Of a stretch of 6,019 bases of DNA, positions 5,142 through 6,019 are shown piece after piece. A program made the position numbers and the translations under genes. A model generated the notes under the pieces. The model had not been told where the DNA came from and searched no databases. It saw only the letters and a list, made by a program, of their open reading frames with translations. The stretch is from NCBI GenBank assembly GCA_018648945.1, contig JABGQJ010000489.1:1-6019 (forward strand). The letters run 5' to 3'. Each line of letters opens with the position of its first letter. The stretch's first letter is position 1. This stretch comes from Victivallales bacterium (GTDB lineage: Bacteria; Verrucomicrobiota; Lentisphaeria; Oligosphaerales; Lenti-02).

Positions 5142-5873
5142 CGCCTGCCGCCATTTGCCTGCCGGTTCCAACGCAACTCGCCGGACAACGGCCCGAATCC
5201 ATCCTGAGGATTACACTGCCGCAGCTTAGTGTCCTCTCTTCCGGTATCAAGTTGGTCCCGGTCGGGGAAGCCCCAAGCACGATCCGCATGTGGTACCTAG
5301 GGCGTATCACATCCGACCTACCCCCGCCATCGGGTCCTTCCGGGGGTCGCCTTGACAGTGGTCTGTCCGACACAAGCGAGAATAGGGGACAGTGTATCTT
5401 CTGATTGTCAAGTCTTTTCCCGGATTCTTGGCACAACAAGGTCCCACGTCTCCCCGCCTGGTGCGTTTTTCGCGGGGGTTGTCGGTTCTCTGAGGCGCTC
5501 GGGTCCGAAAGGTGTCGGGATCGGCTGGTCCGTGGCGAAGAGCGGCTGTGCCCGGCCCCCGCTTTGCGGGGCGACTTGAGGGGGGAACCGGTGCTCCCTT
5601 ATGGTTTACGTGCGCTCGGCCCAAAACAACGTCGCGGATCGGTTCCGGAACGGGGAGGAGGCGGCTCCATCCCGGGGCTGGCGCTAGGCATCTCGTGCAC
5701 TTCGTGGTTCCTCCGCCGGGCTTTGGCTTACTGTCCCGTGCAGTGCGTGGTGGGTGGTCGATCCCGCTTGGCGGGCCCTGCCCCGGCCTGCTTGGTTATT
5801 TGCGTGCCGTTTCGCTTGCCGACGGTGTTTCGCGATGCCCAACCGATCACCTTGCCTTTCGGGATGGAGCCGC
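5142..5873. other. Gene-free stretch between the SUMF1 gene and the right-edge gene
   Basis: Several open frames exist on both strands, but none has recognisable motifs, and the overlapping frames look like chance openings in GC-rich DNA. What can be seen is a nested inverted repeat (5351-5412), a CCCCGC-TTT-GCGGGG hairpin (5557-5571), a CCCGC-TTG-GCGGG hairpin (5763-5775) and a 16-base inverted pair (5659-5674 and 5860-5875). No sequence resembling the SUMF1 tail, and so no template repeat, was found on either strand. The promoter of the compact SUMF1 gene should lie here but no good one is visible. Confidence 0.5.
5351..5412. repeat. Nested inverted repeat between TTGACA-like ends
   Basis: CTTGACA (5351-5357) pairs with TGTCAAG (5406-5412), and inside it CTGTCC (5363-5368) pairs with GGACAG (5387-5392). 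The arms are spaced unequally (5 and 13 bases). Each outer arm carries a TTGACA box facing inward, but neither has a -10 box at 16-18 bases. The best minus-strand partner is CCTATT at 19 bases. It could be a palindromic interspersed repeat or a regulatory site for the compact SUMF1 gene. Confidence 0.35.
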
Positions 5874-5875
5874 CT
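5659..5875. repeat. 217-bp segment bounded by a perfect 16-base inverted repeat
   Basis: AGGCGGCTCCATCCCG (5659-5674) is the exact reverse complement of 5860-5875. The right arm starts within the stop codon of the right-edge gene. Similarity stops at the ends of the 16 bases. No coding frame fits inside. It may be a small non-autonomous element or a paired repeat, and no target duplication is apparent. Confidence 0.35.
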
Positions 5876-6017
5876 ATTTGTCTTGGTTGTTCAGGAACTT
5901 CTCGATCTGGTCGGTCTCCCGCAGCCAGAGCTTGAGCTGGTTCGCTTCGTCGGGGATGCCTTCCAGGTCGTAGCGTCTCCATTTGGCGACGAGCATCCTG
6001 CCGACGGCCCGCCGGTA
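5874..6017 (-). CDS. C-terminal 47 residues of an unrecognised protein, truncated by the window edge
   Basis: Minus-strand frame open from the window edge to a TAG at 5876-5874. It reads YRRAVGRMLVAKWRRYDLEG, then IPDEANQLKLWLRETDQIEK and FLNNQDK. The piece is strongly charged and should be helical, with a possible amphipathic helix over the second half. I do not recognise a family. It does not look like the end of the DGR reverse transcriptases or Avd accessory proteins I can recall, though 47 residues are too few to exclude an accessory role. It points the same way as the SUMF1 genes, about 730 bases upstream of the compact one. Codon use (GC-rich third positions, even charge pattern) supports a real gene. 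Confidence 0.5.
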   Translation of the reverse strand, partial: YRRAVGRMLVAKWRRYDLEGIPDEANQLKLWLRETDQIEKFLNNQDK

Positions 6018-6019
6018 GG

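Noticed and set aside
5142..5873. A template repeat or reverse transcriptase gene in the right-hand gene-free stretch
   Set aside because: Neither strand contains the conserved blocks around WHCRSA or GFRLV, and no frame shows reverse-transcriptase motifs such as a YxDD box. The DGR machinery, if real, is outside the window.
5405..5935. 176-codon plus-strand open frame in the right-hand region
   Set aside because: It is rich in Arg, Gly, Pro and Ser, has no recognisable motif, overlaps hairpins and is antisense to the more protein-like frame ending at 5874.
1..6019. CRISPR arrays, tRNA or rRNA genes
   Set aside because: No regularly spaced direct repeats, no tRNA cloverleaf with CCA-type end and no rRNA-like conserved stretch were seen on either strand.

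Overview
The window is GC-rich and comes from an accessory, gene-sparse part of a bacterial genome. It holds the end of an IS50/Tn5-like insertion sequence on the left and two minus-strand genes for proteins with a SUMF1 domain (formylglycine-generating-enzyme-like, C-type-lectin fold). It also holds an orphan fragment of a third such domain and the last 47 residues of an unrecognised minus-strand gene at the right edge. The large secreted protein combines tandem 'GWNLVSVP' modules, a fibronectin-III-like stretch, an Ig-like stretch, an InlB-type repeat and a SUMF1 tail. From memory this combination is common in Kiritimatiellota, Lentisphaerota, Verrucomicrobiota and similar bacteria. The assignment is an inference from domain style only.

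Layout. 1-435: C-terminal part of an IS4-superfamily transposase whose frame breaks at an A8 tract carrying a perfect A AAA AAG slippery heptamer, then a terminal inverted repeat ending in CAG. 485-616: an orphan SUMF1 tail with no gene body. 617-826: GC-rich intergenic DNA with a hairpin cluster. 827-4096 (minus): the 1089-residue secreted multidomain protein, with a good sigma70-type promoter whose spacer holds a palindromic operator candidate. 4097-4367: promoter region plus two hairpins that follow the next gene. 4368-5141 (minus): a compact SUMF1 protein. 5142-5873: no supported gene, some inverted repeats. 5874-6017 (minus): the C-terminus of an unknown protein.

The main point of interest is that the last 132 bases of the compact SUMF1 locus (4341-4472) are collinear, without any indel, with the orphan at 485-616. 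By hand count the two copies differ at 24 of 48 positions in two short blocks (codons 2-5 and 14-25) but at only 12 of 84 positions elsewhere. Inside those blocks 20 of 24 changes fall on codon positions 1 and 2. That is the reverse of ordinary divergence and is what adenine-targeted mutagenesis of AAC/AAG-type codons by a diversity-generating retroelement (DGR) would give. The conserved GFRLV tail, which would serve as the IMH (initiation of mutagenic homing site), is followed by a 6-bp stem with a GAAA loop and an 8-bp stem overlapping the stop codon. Downstream hairpins with GRNA loops are known from DGR variable repeats. No template repeat and no reverse transcriptase are present in the window, so they would have to lie outside it. 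The DGR reading is a testable inference, not a demonstrated system.
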